A DNA stretch of 64,000 bases. Source: Roseiarcus sp963823165 (GTDB lineage Bacteria > Pseudomonadota > Alphaproteobacteria > Rhizobiales > Beijerinckiaceae). Shown here piece by piece: positions 8,673 to 16,766 of the stretch (its first letter is position 1; each line of letters starts with the position of its first letter). The notes under the pieces are model-generated. The model saw nothing but the letters and a program-made list of their open reading frames with translations. It had not been told where the DNA came from and ran no database searches. The stretch spans positions 1 through 64,000 of the forward strand of contig CAWGKV010000014.1 in NCBI GenBank assembly GCA_963823165.1, written 5' to 3'. Both the position numbers and the translations under genes were made by a program.

Positions 8673-9506
8673 TCACCTCGGCTCGGTCAGCCTTCCTGCG
8701 CGGAGATCGGCGAACGCCTCGAGGATTTCCTCGCGCGTGTTCATCACGAAGGGGCCGCCCATCGCCACCGGCTCGTCGATCACCGGACTCGAATAGAAGA
8801 GGAGCCGTGCGGCCCCGTCGAAGGCAGAGACGCCGAGCGTCGCGTCTTCGTCCGAGGCCGCCGTCCAGGCGACGTCGCCCGCCGTAACCCGCCGTTCCTC
8901 GACGCCGAGCGTCGCGCCGCCTTCGAGAAGGAAGGCGAAGGCGCGGCTGCCAGCGGGGACGGGAAAGTCGAACGCCGCGCCGACCTCGATATTCCCGTCG
9001 ACCAGAGTCAGCGGCCAGAGCGAAGCGTCGGACGCCGCGACGTCGCCGAACCGTCCCGAATAAACCCGCGCCTCCAACCCGTCGCGCCGAACAGACGGCG
9101 CGTCCGAGCGGCGGACGTCCCGGTAGCGGGCGGGGCTGCGCTTCAACCTCGCGGGCAGGTTCAGCCAAAGCTGAAGCGTGCGGACGCCGTTCGGGCCGGG
9201 CATTTCGCTGTGCAACACGCCGCCGCCTGCCGTCATGAACTGCGCGTCGCCGGCCGAGAGTCGCCCCTCGCCGCCGGTGTGATCCTTGTGCAGGAGCTCG
9301 CCCTCGAGGACGAAGGTCACCGTCTCGATGCCGCGGTGCGGATGGGTCGGAAAGCCGGCCGGCGGCGAAAACCAGTCCTCGGCCATCAGCAGGAACGGGC
9401 TGTGCTCGGCGACGTTCTCGGGCGGAATGACGAGACGCGCGCGGTGGTTGACGCCTCGCTCCTGGGGCTGCCCGGCCCGCTCAATCTTGGTTATCGCCAG
9501 TTGCAA
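8673..9506 (-). CDS. Pirin family protein
   Basis: About 277 residues with two cupin domains. The metal-binding residues of domain 1 are visible as HPHRG (H55, H57), then H99 and E101 in VLHSEMPG. The second cupin runs from about 160 to 270. Pirins are iron-binding; some show quercetinase activity, others act as regulators. The start is placed at TTG 9506 because GGAGG (CCTCC at 9515-9519 on the plus strand) lies 8 bases upstream and the protein then begins MQLAITKIERAG. The open frame extends to 9569 without a better signal. Confidence 0.86.
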   Translation of the reverse strand: MQLAITKIERAGQPQERGVNHRARLVIPPENVAEHSPFLLMAEDWFSPPAGFPTHPHRGIETVTFVLEGELLHKDHTGGEGRLSAGDAQFMTAGGGVLHSEMPGPNGVRTLQLWLNLPARLKRSPARYRDVRRSDAPSVRRDGLEARVYSGRFGDVAASDASLWPLTLVDGNIEVGAAFDFPVPAGSRAFAFLLEGGATLGVEERRVTAGDVAWTAASDEDATLGVSAFDGAARLLFYSSPVIDEPVAMGGPFVMNTREEILEAFADLRAGRLTEPR

Positions 9507-9596
9507 GTGAAGAGCCTCCGATCGCCGGCGCCGAGTGTCCGTCTCAAGGTCATCGACGTCATGCCTCAAGGCCCTTTGCGAGCAAAGGGGCGCCTT

Positions 9597-9768
9597 ACAC
9601 GAACGTTCCAGTCGTGCTCTCGTGCCCTTCGTGGCACCTTTGCGTACTTCGTGTTTATTCTTTTCACCACGAAGGACAGGAAGATTACACGAAGGTCACA
9701 GGGGCTGGAACTTTCATGCGCAGCGGGTCGGCGCCGCCGGTGGCCAACTCAGGACGAGGATCGTGGAC
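9597..9768 (+). repeat. 172-bp dispersed repeat, copy 1 (inverted copy at 25359-25529)
   Basis: Nearly identical, in the opposite orientation, to 25359-25529. A core of 115 bp (9601-9715) is bounded by 11-bp inverted ends, GAACGTTCCAG and CTGGAACTTTC. Inside is the CACGAAGGACAGGAAG-type segment often seen as a spread repeat in bacterial genomes. Homology continues about 50 bp past one inverted end. No coding capacity. Possibly a MITE-like or REP-like mobile repeat. Confidence 0.75.
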
Positions 9769-10045
9769 TTGAAGCGGACCCCAAGGATAAGCCAAGAGCG
9801 AGCGGCGTCCAAGCGCCTACGGGATCGGCTTCTCCTTTTGGCGCGCGCGGCGCCTCCTCGACCGCGGCCATGACGTTGCCGACGTGGACGCCCTCCCCCT
9901 CCCCGGCCGGATAATAGCCCGGCAGATCAACGGTGACGATCTCGCCCTTATAGCAAAGGACGAAGGGCCGGACGCGGCGCGTCGGCGCCTCGCCGGTCTC
10001 CGGCGCCGTCATCGTCTCGGGAAGGCCATTCTCTTTTGCCGCCAT
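9749..10045 (-). pseudogene. mqsA: MqsA-family antitoxin remnant, lacking its HTH domain
   Basis: From the ATG at 10045 (AAGGAGA at 10054-10060, good spacing) the protein reads TAPETGEAPTRRVRPFVLCYKGEIVTVDLPGYYP..., the N-terminal half of the MqsA-type antitoxins that pair with MqsR. After GNVMAAVEEAPRAPKG the homology stops; the C-terminal XRE helix-turn-helix is missing and the frame runs into the dispersed repeat at 9597-9768. The start overlaps the end of the degraded toxin, as in intact mqsRA operons. A truncated antitoxin without its DNA-binding domain is unlikely to autoregulate. Confidence 0.65.
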
Positions 10046-10047
10046 GG

Positions 10048-10206
10048 TCATTTCTCCTTGAACGACATCACGGGTGAATGCAGTGATCGCGTCGGCCTGG
10101 AACTTCACGGAGAGAGTCAACCCGCGCGCTGGCGGTGATAGACGTCCTGCCAAAGGCGATGGTTGGCGAAGGTCGTCATCGACTTGAAGACTATGTTCTG
10201 CTCAAT
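10048..10206 (-). pseudogene. mqsR: MqsR-family toxin remnant, broken in three frames
   Basis: Reading the minus strand from 10206: FKSMTTFANHRLWQDVYHRQ in frame A (stop at 10117), GLTLSVKFQADAITAFT in frame B, and VMSFKEK-stop in frame C ending at 10048. These are the consecutive C-terminal motifs of MqsR-type mRNA interferases (KSMTT..DHR.WQDVYH, YVKF.A, .SFKE). At least two indels separate them. The N-terminal half is not recognisable upstream. The stop TGA overlaps the antitoxin ATG region (ATGA at 10051-10048), the expected layout. This is a dead toxin gene. Confidence 0.65.
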
Positions 10207-10670
10207 GCCGGGTCGGTCTCGGCCGCCCCGCGGTCGAGAGCAGTCCGGTTGCGTCGCAGAAGCCATAAACTCATCATCAGCGTCTCGACCGAACCGATCG
10301 ACGTTCTCCAGCTAGGGCCAAACCGAGTTGGCCTGGTCCGGTATCGACCCGGTGCGCTTCTTCCCGATAAAACCGCTACGCGCAAAGAGCACCAGAAAGC
10401 GACCGTAGGAGCTACAGGCGGGACGCGCCACACAAGCGAACGCTTGATCACCTCCCTCAGGTGTTTGCCGACGATCAAATCTTGCACCTGCGCAATCTTG
10501 CACCTGCGCAACCGCCGGACGCCACCGCATTTCGCGCCGCGAGGACCGATGCGTGGAACGCGAAGACTGAAACTTGCCTCGCTTTCATATTTAGCGCCGA
10601 AGTCAACGAATTTCTGTTGAACTTCCCGCTAAAGGCCCTAACTGTGTGCTGTACAACCCAAGAGTTTGTC
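10207..10670. other. Gap with no recognisable gene
   Basis: About 460 bp between the toxin remnant and the RloA-like ATPase. Open frames exist on both strands, but their translations show no family motif and no ribosome binding site. The sequence is AT-richer than its surroundings in places. It may hold the promoter of the rloAB pair and the eroded start of mqsR. Confidence 0.5.
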
Positions 10671-11888
10671 GTGCTGTACCGTGTCGAGGTCGAGAACTTC
10701 TATTCGATCCGTGAGCCCCAGGTCATCGATCTGCGGGTCGCGGCGAACGTGCCTGACATCCCCGGCCGCTTCGCGCCTGTGTGGCCGGGCTCCGAGGAGC
10801 GCGTCCCAAAGACTATTGCGATCTTCGGCGCCAACGCCTCTGGCAAGTCGACAGTGCTTAAAATTGTCGCCTTTTTGACCAACTTCCTGCTGCACTCGTT
10901 CGCCGCGCCGCCTACGCAGCGGATATTGTTCGACCGCTTCAACGACGCCGAAGCCTTCGGTCAGCCGGCGCGATTCGCCGTCGAGCTCGGCGGGCCCGTC
11001 GACCTTTCCAGCACGAACTATCTAGGCGCCCCGATGTGCCGGTATCGCTACGAGCTAGACATCGGGGGACCTGCCAGCGAGCAGGCGCGGGTCATCCGGG
11101 AATCGCTGTTCTACTGGCCGGAGCGCACCGGCAAGCGTCGGGCACTGTTCCAGCGCCGCGGGGAGGGCACGGTTGAGGCCGCGAAGCCTTTCGGCCTTGG
11201 TCCCTTCAAAGCGTCGTTGCAGACGGTCCTCCGGCCGAACGCGAGCGTAGTCTCGACCCTCTACCAGCTGAAGCACCCGCAGGCGACGCGGATCTGGGAA
11301 GGCCTTTCGACCGTGATCTCGAACATTCTCATCGAGCGCGCCGAAGTGACCGACAACCAAATGGTGCAGAACTACGCGCAGTCCCCGATGCAACTGCAGC
11401 AGCTCAATCGCGAGATCTCGCGAATCGATCTGGGCATCAAGGAGGTCCACATCGCGCAGGGTTCTGGCGGTCCCTTCTTCCAGTTTATCCACGACAATCT
11501 TGCGGCGCCGATGCCCCTCCAGCTCGAGAGCGCCGGCACGCGTCATTTCGTCAAGCTCTACCCGATGATCGCGCAAGTCCTGTCAACGGGCGGCTTGCTC
11601 CTGCTCGACGAGATGGACGCGTCCATCCACCCAATGGTGCTACCGGAGATCCTGCGCTGGTTCCACGACCTGCAGCGCAACCCCGCTAACGCGCAGCTCT
11701 GGTTGACCTGCCACAACGCGTCGCTCCTCGACGCCCTCGTCAAGGAGGAGATCCTCTTCACCGAGAAGGACTCTGCAGGCAGGACGTCGATCTATGGTCT
11801 GACCGAGATCGAGGGGGTGCGTCGCGAGGACAACTTCTACAAGAAGTACCTCAGCGGCGTGTTCGGCGCAGTGCCGCAGATCGGCTAA
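10671..11888 (+). CDS. RloA/AbiLi-like AAA ATPase of a putative defence pair
   Basis: About 405 residues from GTG 10671 (MLYRVEVENFYSIREPQVID). The open frame extends to 10461, but homology begins here. The N-terminus is that of the AAA_15/AAA_21 family of SMC-like ATPases. Walker A is GANASGKST (53-61), Walker B is LLLLDEMDASIHP (about 306-318), and LTCHNASLLD follows (about 345). Such ATPases pair with RloB-type Toprim nucleases in abortive-infection modules (RloAB, AbiL). The stop TAA overlaps the ATG of the next gene (TAATG, 11886-11890), so the two are translated together. It lies beside a decayed toxin-antitoxin locus. Confidence 0.8.
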   Translation: MLYRVEVENFYSIREPQVIDLRVAANVPDIPGRFAPVWPGSEERVPKTIAIFGANASGKSTVLKIVAFLTNFLLHSFAAPPTQRILFDRFNDAEAFGQPARFAVELGGPVDLSSTNYLGAPMCRYRYELDIGGPASEQARVIRESLFYWPERTGKRRALFQRRGEGTVEAAKPFGLGPFKASLQTVLRPNASVVSTLYQLKHPQATRIWEGLSTVISNILIERAEVTDNQMVQNYAQSPMQLQQLNREISRIDLGIKEVHIAQGSGGPFFQFIHDNLAAPMPLQLESAGTRHFVKLYPMIAQVLSTGGLLLLDEMDASIHPMVLPEILRWFHDLQRNPANAQLWLTCHNASLLDALVKEEILFTEKDSAGRTSIYGLTEIEGVRREDNFYKKYLSGVFGAVPQIG

Positions 11889-12464
11889 TGCGGATACCTC
11901 GCCGGATGCGTCGTCAGCATGTCATTCGCCGACGGATCTTCGTTGGCTGCGAGGGCGACAGCGAGGTCGGCTACATCGCGCGGGTACGTACGGCACATCG
12001 TGGATGAGGTGCACCAGAAGGTATATCTCGATGCGCAGCCGCTGCAGCCAGGCGGCGGCGACCCGCTCGCACTGGTTTGTCGAGCCGAGGAGGTTATTGC
12101 CAAGTTCGAGCGCACCCGAGAGCCCTATGAAGAGAAGTATTTGCTGATCGATCGCGACAAAATCGGCAGCTCGCCCGAGCGCGACCAGCAGATTCAGCCG
12201 ATACTCAACCGCATCAACGCACGAGTTATTTGGCAGGACCCTACCCATGAGGCGCTCATCCTACGGCACCTGCCGGGCTGCGCGATGCATAGGCCGGCGA
12301 ACACCCAGATCGCGATGCAGCGACTGCGGCAGCAGTGGCCACAATACGAGAAGCCTATGTCGGCAATGCAGCTTGCGAACCGCATCAATCTCGAGGGGCT
12401 GTGTCAGGCCGCGAAGGTGGAAGACGATCTGCGCGCCTTCTTCGTGTCGGTCGAGCTGCTGTAG
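11888..12464 (+). pseudogene. RloB/AbiLii-like Toprim-type protein, one-base frameshift
   Basis: From ATG 11888 the protein starts with basic residues, then RRIFVGCEGDSEVGYIAR, the N-terminal motif of RloB proteins with the catalytic glutamate. One extra G in GGG at 11982-11984 then shifts the frame. Downstream the correct frame continues YVRHIVDEVHQKVYLDA..., contains the metal-binding pair LLIDRDKIG, and ends at 12464 (about 190 residues in all). All expected Toprim-like residues are present, so the single indel is either a sequence error or a recent inactivation. It is coupled by overlap to the ATPase upstream. Confidence 0.72.
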
Positions 12465-12790
12465 CACTGCCCCCCTGCGGGAACGACGCTACGCCGACAT
12501 CCACGGCTTCAGTGAAACCTTAGACTGAGCCGGAATGTCGCAAAAGGGCGGACACCAAGCCTTCCCAGGTGGCCCTTGTACGCCCGCTATGGCGCCCCTT
12601 CCCGCCGTTCGGCCAACCGGCGCTCTCCCGCCCTGAGCCGTCGTGGTGATCGGGTTTTTGCAGTCTGCAGCACGCGCTTCTCAAGAGGGCATTTCAAGAG
12701 GCAGGTCAAAGGAGCGTCGCCCATTCCGCGCGCGCTTCGGGCTCGGACCTCCCTGAAGCGAACCCGGATTCGCTCGCCAAGCTTGACAAC
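12465..12790. other. Gap with no recognisable gene
   Basis: Between rloB and the stop of the acyltransferase-SGNH gene no plausible coding frame, tRNA or clear hairpin was found. Confidence 0.5.
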
Positions 12791-15265
12791 TCAATGCGTC
12801 ACGCAGCGCACCCCCTCGCTCGCCAGAACCGGCAGAAGCGCCTCGAACATCTTTCGCGCCACGCGCTCGTTGCCGCGCTCGGTGAAGTGGACGATATCGA
12901 GGAAGAGATCGTCGTCCCAGACGCCGTCGATCCCTTCGGTCATGTCGATCAGCGGCGCGCCGTACTCTTTCGCCAGCAGCCTCACCATCCGATTGTGGGC
13001 GGCGTTGGCGGCGATGATGTCGTCGATCGGCTTGAACACGGTCCCGTAAAAATCCTTCACCTCGCGAGGCGAGCTTTCGTTGACCGCCATGCTGGCGGTG
13101 GCGAGCGCCACGGGGACGCCGTTCTCGCGAGAAAGCGCGATCAGCTTGCGATAGGCTTTGGCGTAGCGGCTCGCGAGCAGCGCGTCGTCGGACAGGGGCG
13201 GCGGCGCGATCGCGCGCTCAGCGTTGCGCGTGCGCCAGTCGTGGACGGCGCGCTCGATCGTCAGCACGGCGCGGGCGATGAGCGCGGAAGCGCGCGGACG
13301 CACGCCCGGCTCGTTCGGCTCCGCCTCCTGTCGCAGGCCGAGCGCCAAGAGGCCGTTCATGCCGTGCGTCGAGAGGATGAGGTCGGGCTTCAGCGGCAGA
13401 ATGTCCCGCGACAACCGCACGAGATTGTCCTCGAGCGTATAGGCTTCGGTTCCCGCGTTGACGACCTCGACCGTCTTGCCGCACGACGCGCGCCGCGCGA
13501 ACAAAGCCTGCAGAATTTCCGGCCATGGCTTTTCGCCGTCGCGCAGGGTCGGGCCGAAGGTCTGCGACTCGCCGAGCGCGACGATGCGGAACCGGCCGTC
13601 CTTCACCGGCGCGATCTCCGGCCCGCGAAAGCCTTCGGCGTTGATCCTGATCGTCGTGTCGAACATCCGGCCGCTGCTCCCCTTGACCAGCACGAAGGGA
13701 AGCTTCTTTTCCGGGTCCGGCTTCTCGATCGCGCCGCGCACGCCGTCGTCGCGGATCCATTCGTTGAGATAGTAGAACCACCACATGGCGAAGGCCGCCG
13801 GATTTTCGCGCGCCGCGCGATAGGAATAGGTCGGCGCGGCCATCGAGCCGACGATCGGCACGCCGGTCGAAGACCGGTAGAGCGTGTCGGCGACGGGCAA
13901 GGCGAGCGCGAACAGGAAGAGCGTCCGCGCCGCGGCTCCCAAGCCGCCGGCGAGACGCCCGGCCCGCTCCACAAGCGCCATCGCGAGGACCGCGACAGTG
14001 ACGAGCGCGGGATAGAAGACGTACGGCTGATCCGCCATGAAGGCGTTGCGGGCGAGCGCGCCGGCGGCGACGAGGGCGAGGGCAAGCGAGGTCAGTGAAG
14101 GATAGAGGCGTTGCTGGCCCTCACCCCGGCCCTCTCCCGCAAGCGGGAGAGGGGGCGAATCCCTTCTCCCGCTTGCGGGAGAAGGTGGCGCGAAGCGCCG
14201 GATGAGGGCCTGCGGCGCATAATCCGGCCGCGCGGCGAGGATCGGCCGCTCGAAGCCGCGCCAGAAGATTGTCGAGAAGGCGCAGAGGAGGGCGACGTAG
14301 AGCGCGAGCTGCGCGAGGAGCGGCCAGTCCGCGATCCTCGGCTTCAGCGCCATCACGATGACGATGTGAAAGAGATAGGCGGAATAGGAAATGCGGCCGA
14401 GCCAGAAGCTGACGGCGCTGACGACGCGTCCCTTGAAAAGCGGATCCGCCTCGCGAAAGAGCCCGACCGCCGACACGCCGAAAAGGGCCGACGCATAGGG
14501 AAACGCCTGCTGGGCGACCGCGTTTCCGCCGAGCGCGCCGAGCGCCACGCCGAACTCGAGCGCCGTCGCCAGGCCGAGCGCCGCGGCGAGCGCGGCGAAC
14601 GTCCCCTGCCCCGCGGCCGTCTTCAACGCCAGCAAGGGCCGCTTCTCCATCGCGAGATAGAGCAGATAGCCCCAGGCGATCGAGTCGACGCGAAAGACCG
14701 TCGCCCTGCGAACGTCGAGATCCCAATGGTGCGGCGCAGCCAGGGTTCTGAGCGCGGCGACGAGGAGTATGAACAGGAGCGCGAATGCGACCTCGAACCG
14801 CCTGTCGCTTCGGCCGAGGAGCCGGCCGATCAGAAACATGATCGGCGCGAACAGGAGATAGAACCATTCCTCCACCGCCAGGCTCCAGGCGACAGGGTAG
14901 TAGTCGGTCGCATTGGCCGAGCCGACGAGGTTCTCGACATAGAACAGGTAGCGCAGCGTATCCGCCGTCATCAGGTTGCCGGTCATCAGCGCGACGACCG
15001 CGAGGGCGGCGACGTAGGGAGGGATGGTCCGCATCCAGCGCCGGGCGAGAAATACGCGGAGGTTGCGCCAGGGCCTCGCGATCACCCAGTCGACGATCTG
15101 CGGGGCGAGCACGAAGCCGCTGAGGACGAAGAAGACCTCGACGCCGACGATCGCCACCGTCTCTACGGCAGGCTCGAACGGCGCGTTGGTCGTCAGGTAA
15201 TGCGGAATTGCGACCGCGAAGGCCGCCGACCCCCGCAGAAAATCGAGCGAAGCGCTCCGCTTCAT
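12791..15265 (-). CDS. Acyltransferase 3 - SGNH hydrolase fusion membrane protein
   Basis: About 824 residues from ATG 15265 (MKRSASLDFLRG). Residues 1-350 form an acyltransferase-3 membrane domain, with SLDFLRGSAAFAVAIPHYL carrying the R-x10-H motif and VFFVLSGFVLA following. Residues about 354-383 are encoded by a palindromic repeat (14117-14210). Further membrane segments follow. A C-terminal SGNH/GDSL-like domain has ALGESQTFG near 560, NAGTEAYT, STHGMNG, and DIVHFTERGN near 792, which supplies the Asp/His of the triad. The protein probably transfers and edits acyl groups on an exported glycan. Its ATGA start overlaps the stop of a DUF5989 microprotein. Confidence 0.85.
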   Translation of the reverse strand: MKRSASLDFLRGSAAFAVAIPHYLTTNAPFEPAVETVAIVGVEVFFVLSGFVLAPQIVDWVIARPWRNLRVFLARRWMRTIPPYVAALAVVALMTGNLMTADTLRYLFYVENLVGSANATDYYPVAWSLAVEEWFYLLFAPIMFLIGRLLGRSDRRFEVAFALLFILLVAALRTLAAPHHWDLDVRRATVFRVDSIAWGYLLYLAMEKRPLLALKTAAGQGTFAALAAALGLATALEFGVALGALGGNAVAQQAFPYASALFGVSAVGLFREADPLFKGRVVSAVSFWLGRISYSAYLFHIVIVMALKPRIADWPLLAQLALYVALLCAFSTIFWRGFERPILAARPDYAPQALIRRFAPPSPASGRRDSPPLPLAGEGRGEGQQRLYPSLTSLALALVAAGALARNAFMADQPYVFYPALVTVAVLAMALVERAGRLAGGLGAAARTLFLFALALPVADTLYRSSTGVPIVGSMAAPTYSYRAARENPAAFAMWWFYYLNEWIRDDGVRGAIEKPDPEKKLPFVLVKGSSGRMFDTTIRINAEGFRGPEIAPVKDGRFRIVALGESQTFGPTLRDGEKPWPEILQALFARRASCGKTVEVVNAGTEAYTLEDNLVRLSRDILPLKPDLILSTHGMNGLLALGLRQEAEPNEPGVRPRASALIARAVLTIERAVHDWRTRNAERAIAPPPLSDDALLASRYAKAYRKLIALSRENGVPVALATASMAVNESSPREVKDFYGTVFKPIDDIIAANAAHNRMVRLLAKEYGAPLIDMTEGIDGVWDDDLFLDIVHFTERGNERVARKMFEALLPVLASEGVRCVTH
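14117..14210. repeat. REP-like palindromic element inside a coding sequence
   Basis: A paired palindrome: CTCTCCCGCAAGCGGGAGAG, a short spacer, then TTCTCCCGCTTGCGGGAGAA and the GGCGCGAAGCGCC-GGATGAGGGCC end. Elsewhere in this window the same family sits between genes. Here it is in frame within the acyltransferase-SGNH gene and adds about 31 residues (PASGRRDSPPLPLAGEGRG) in the linker between two domains. Confidence 0.85.
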
Positions 15266-15411
15266 CGTGGCGCGTAATACACGAACGGGGCGTTCACGGT
15301 CTGGCCCGCGAGCGCGAACAGGAGGACGAACAGCGCAAGGCAGATCAGCGTCGGCCCCGCCCAATGGCCTGCCGCCTGCTTTTTGACGAACTCGACCAGT
15401 CGCAATGTCAA
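15262..15411 (-). CDS. DUF5989-like membrane microprotein
   Basis: A 49-residue protein starting at TTG 15411 with GGGAGG 6 bases upstream: MTLRLVEFVKK, a single membrane helix (PTLICLALFVLLFALAG), and the ending VNAPFVYYAPR. Size and the final P-F-[IV]-Y pattern match DUF5989 proteins, which accompany SxtJ-like, carbamoyltransferase or SGNH/acyltransferase genes in glycan-modification clusters. The stop TGA overlaps the ATG of the acyltransferase-SGNH gene (ATGA), showing coupling. Function unknown; probably a small partner of that membrane enzyme. Confidence 0.7.
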   Translation of the reverse strand: MTLRLVEFVKKQAAGHWAGPTLICLALFVLLFALAGQTVNAPFVYYAPR

Positions 15412-15592
15412 AGGCCGCCTCCCACGGGCGGTCCTGCCCGCGCGCTGGGCTTATACGCGGCGCGCCTCAGCCGGCAAATGGCCTGAGACGCGGTCACGTC
15501 GTGGCGCGTTGTCTGAACAGTTGGCAGCGGCGCGAAGCGCGTCGGCGACGCAGTTCTCTGGCTCAACGCGGAATCGCCGCCGTCGCCGAGGC

Positions 15593-16570
15593 CTATTCCG
15601 CCGGCGGCGGCGAGGGCGACCCGGCGAGCATCGGCACGCCGAGCGGACGCAGGAACTGCAGCGTCCCAACGACGCTCCGGGAGATGAACGAGGGCAACGG
15701 CGGGCCCTTGGCGCGCGCTTCGAGCATAGTGGCGGCGGCCCGTCTGTCTTCCGGCGAGGCGGCGTCGTAATCGCTCTGGTAGAGGCCGCGGATCCACTCG
15801 TCCTTGGCGCCCTCCGCGCCGTTCTTGGCGATGGTCAGCCACAACAGGCCCCGCGCCCGCTGGGGCGCCACGCCGTCGCCGATGAACAGCATGTGGCCCA
15901 GCAGGGCTTGCGAAGGCCGGTGTCCTTTGCCGGCCGCCAGCATCAGCCAGCGCAAGGCGGTGATCTCGTCCCTGGCGAGGCCGCCGGCTCCGGTAATGTA
16001 CATGTGGGCCAGATCGTACTGTGCGTCCGGGTCGCCGAAAGTCGTCGCCGCGTACTCGAAGAGTCCTCGCGCCCGCTCGGGGTCGGCGCGGACGCTGCTG
16101 TTTGGGATGCCGGTGAGGCAGTAGACCCCGACCGCGACAAAGGCGTTGGAGATCGCGCCGCGGCTGCGGTGGTCCGGGGCGTCCTCGTCGTAGTCTTCGA
16201 CCAGCTTGTTGAAGTATTGGTACGCTTTCACGTCGTCGCGCGCGACGCCGATGCCGTCGGCGTACATTTCGCCAAGCTTCCAGCGGGCGATCGGCTGCCC
16301 GCCCTCCGCCGCATAGGTCAGGGCCTCGACGGACGAGGCGGTGTCGCCGGCGTTGAGGTCGTCTATGCCGGCGCGCAGCGCCTGCTCTGCGCTGGCGAAG
16401 CTTTTCGGTGAAATCCGCGCGGGAGCGCCAGGGGTGGTGCCGTCGAACGCCATCCCCGGACCCCCGGCGAGCGTCAAAAGGCAGACTGTGAATATCCCGG
16501 AGGAGACGGCCGCGGCGCTCGGCCGCCGCGAATTCGCCCTTCCGCCCTCAGCCAACGCCGCAACGCGCAT
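15593..16570 (-). CDS. ExoR-like periplasmic Sel1-repeat protein
   Basis: A 325-residue protein with an N-terminal hydrophobic segment (residues 21-41, IFTVCLLTLAGGPGMAF) that looks like a secretion signal. Sel1/TPR repeats follow: ALTYAAEGGQPIARWKLGEMYADGIGV, GDPDAQYDLAHMYITGAGG, GHRPSQALLGHMLFIGDGV. The line NAFVAVGVYCLTGIPNSSVRADPERARGLF closely follows rhizobial ExoR, the periplasmic repressor of the ExoS/ChvI system that controls exopolysaccharide and motility. The partner genes are not in the window. Assignment rests on recalled motif similarity. It is single, minus strand, with no operon partner. Confidence 0.75.
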   Translation of the reverse strand: MRVAALAEGGRANSRRPSAAAVSSGIFTVCLLTLAGGPGMAFDGTTPGAPARISPKSFASAEQALRAGIDDLNAGDTASSVEALTYAAEGGQPIARWKLGEMYADGIGVARDDVKAYQYFNKLVEDYDEDAPDHRSRGAISNAFVAVGVYCLTGIPNSSVRADPERARGLFEYAATTFGDPDAQYDLAHMYITGAGGLARDEITALRWLMLAAGKGHRPSQALLGHMLFIGDGVAPQRARGLLWLTIAKNGAEGAKDEWIRGLYQSDYDAASPEDRRAAATMLEARAKGPPLPSFISRSVVGTLQFLRPLGVPMLAGSPSPPPAE

Positions 16571-16766
16571 TTGATCCCCGACCCGCTAATCCGCACGCGC
16601 CGCGGCCCCGGAACTGCGGCGCCCGCGTCACGCTCGTCAACAAGAGCGAAATCAAACTGCGAGTCGTTTATGGCGCAATCGCGGCGCGGTCCGGCCGGAA
16701 ACCCGCACGGCGAAGGATGTGTCGGGCATGTGGCCGGAAAGCAACATTCTTTGCTGGCTGGTCCTG

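Noticed and set aside
8352..9914. 520-codon plus-strand frame over the pirin gene and repeat
   Set aside because: It crosses the dispersed repeat and the antisense of pirin; no coherent protein.
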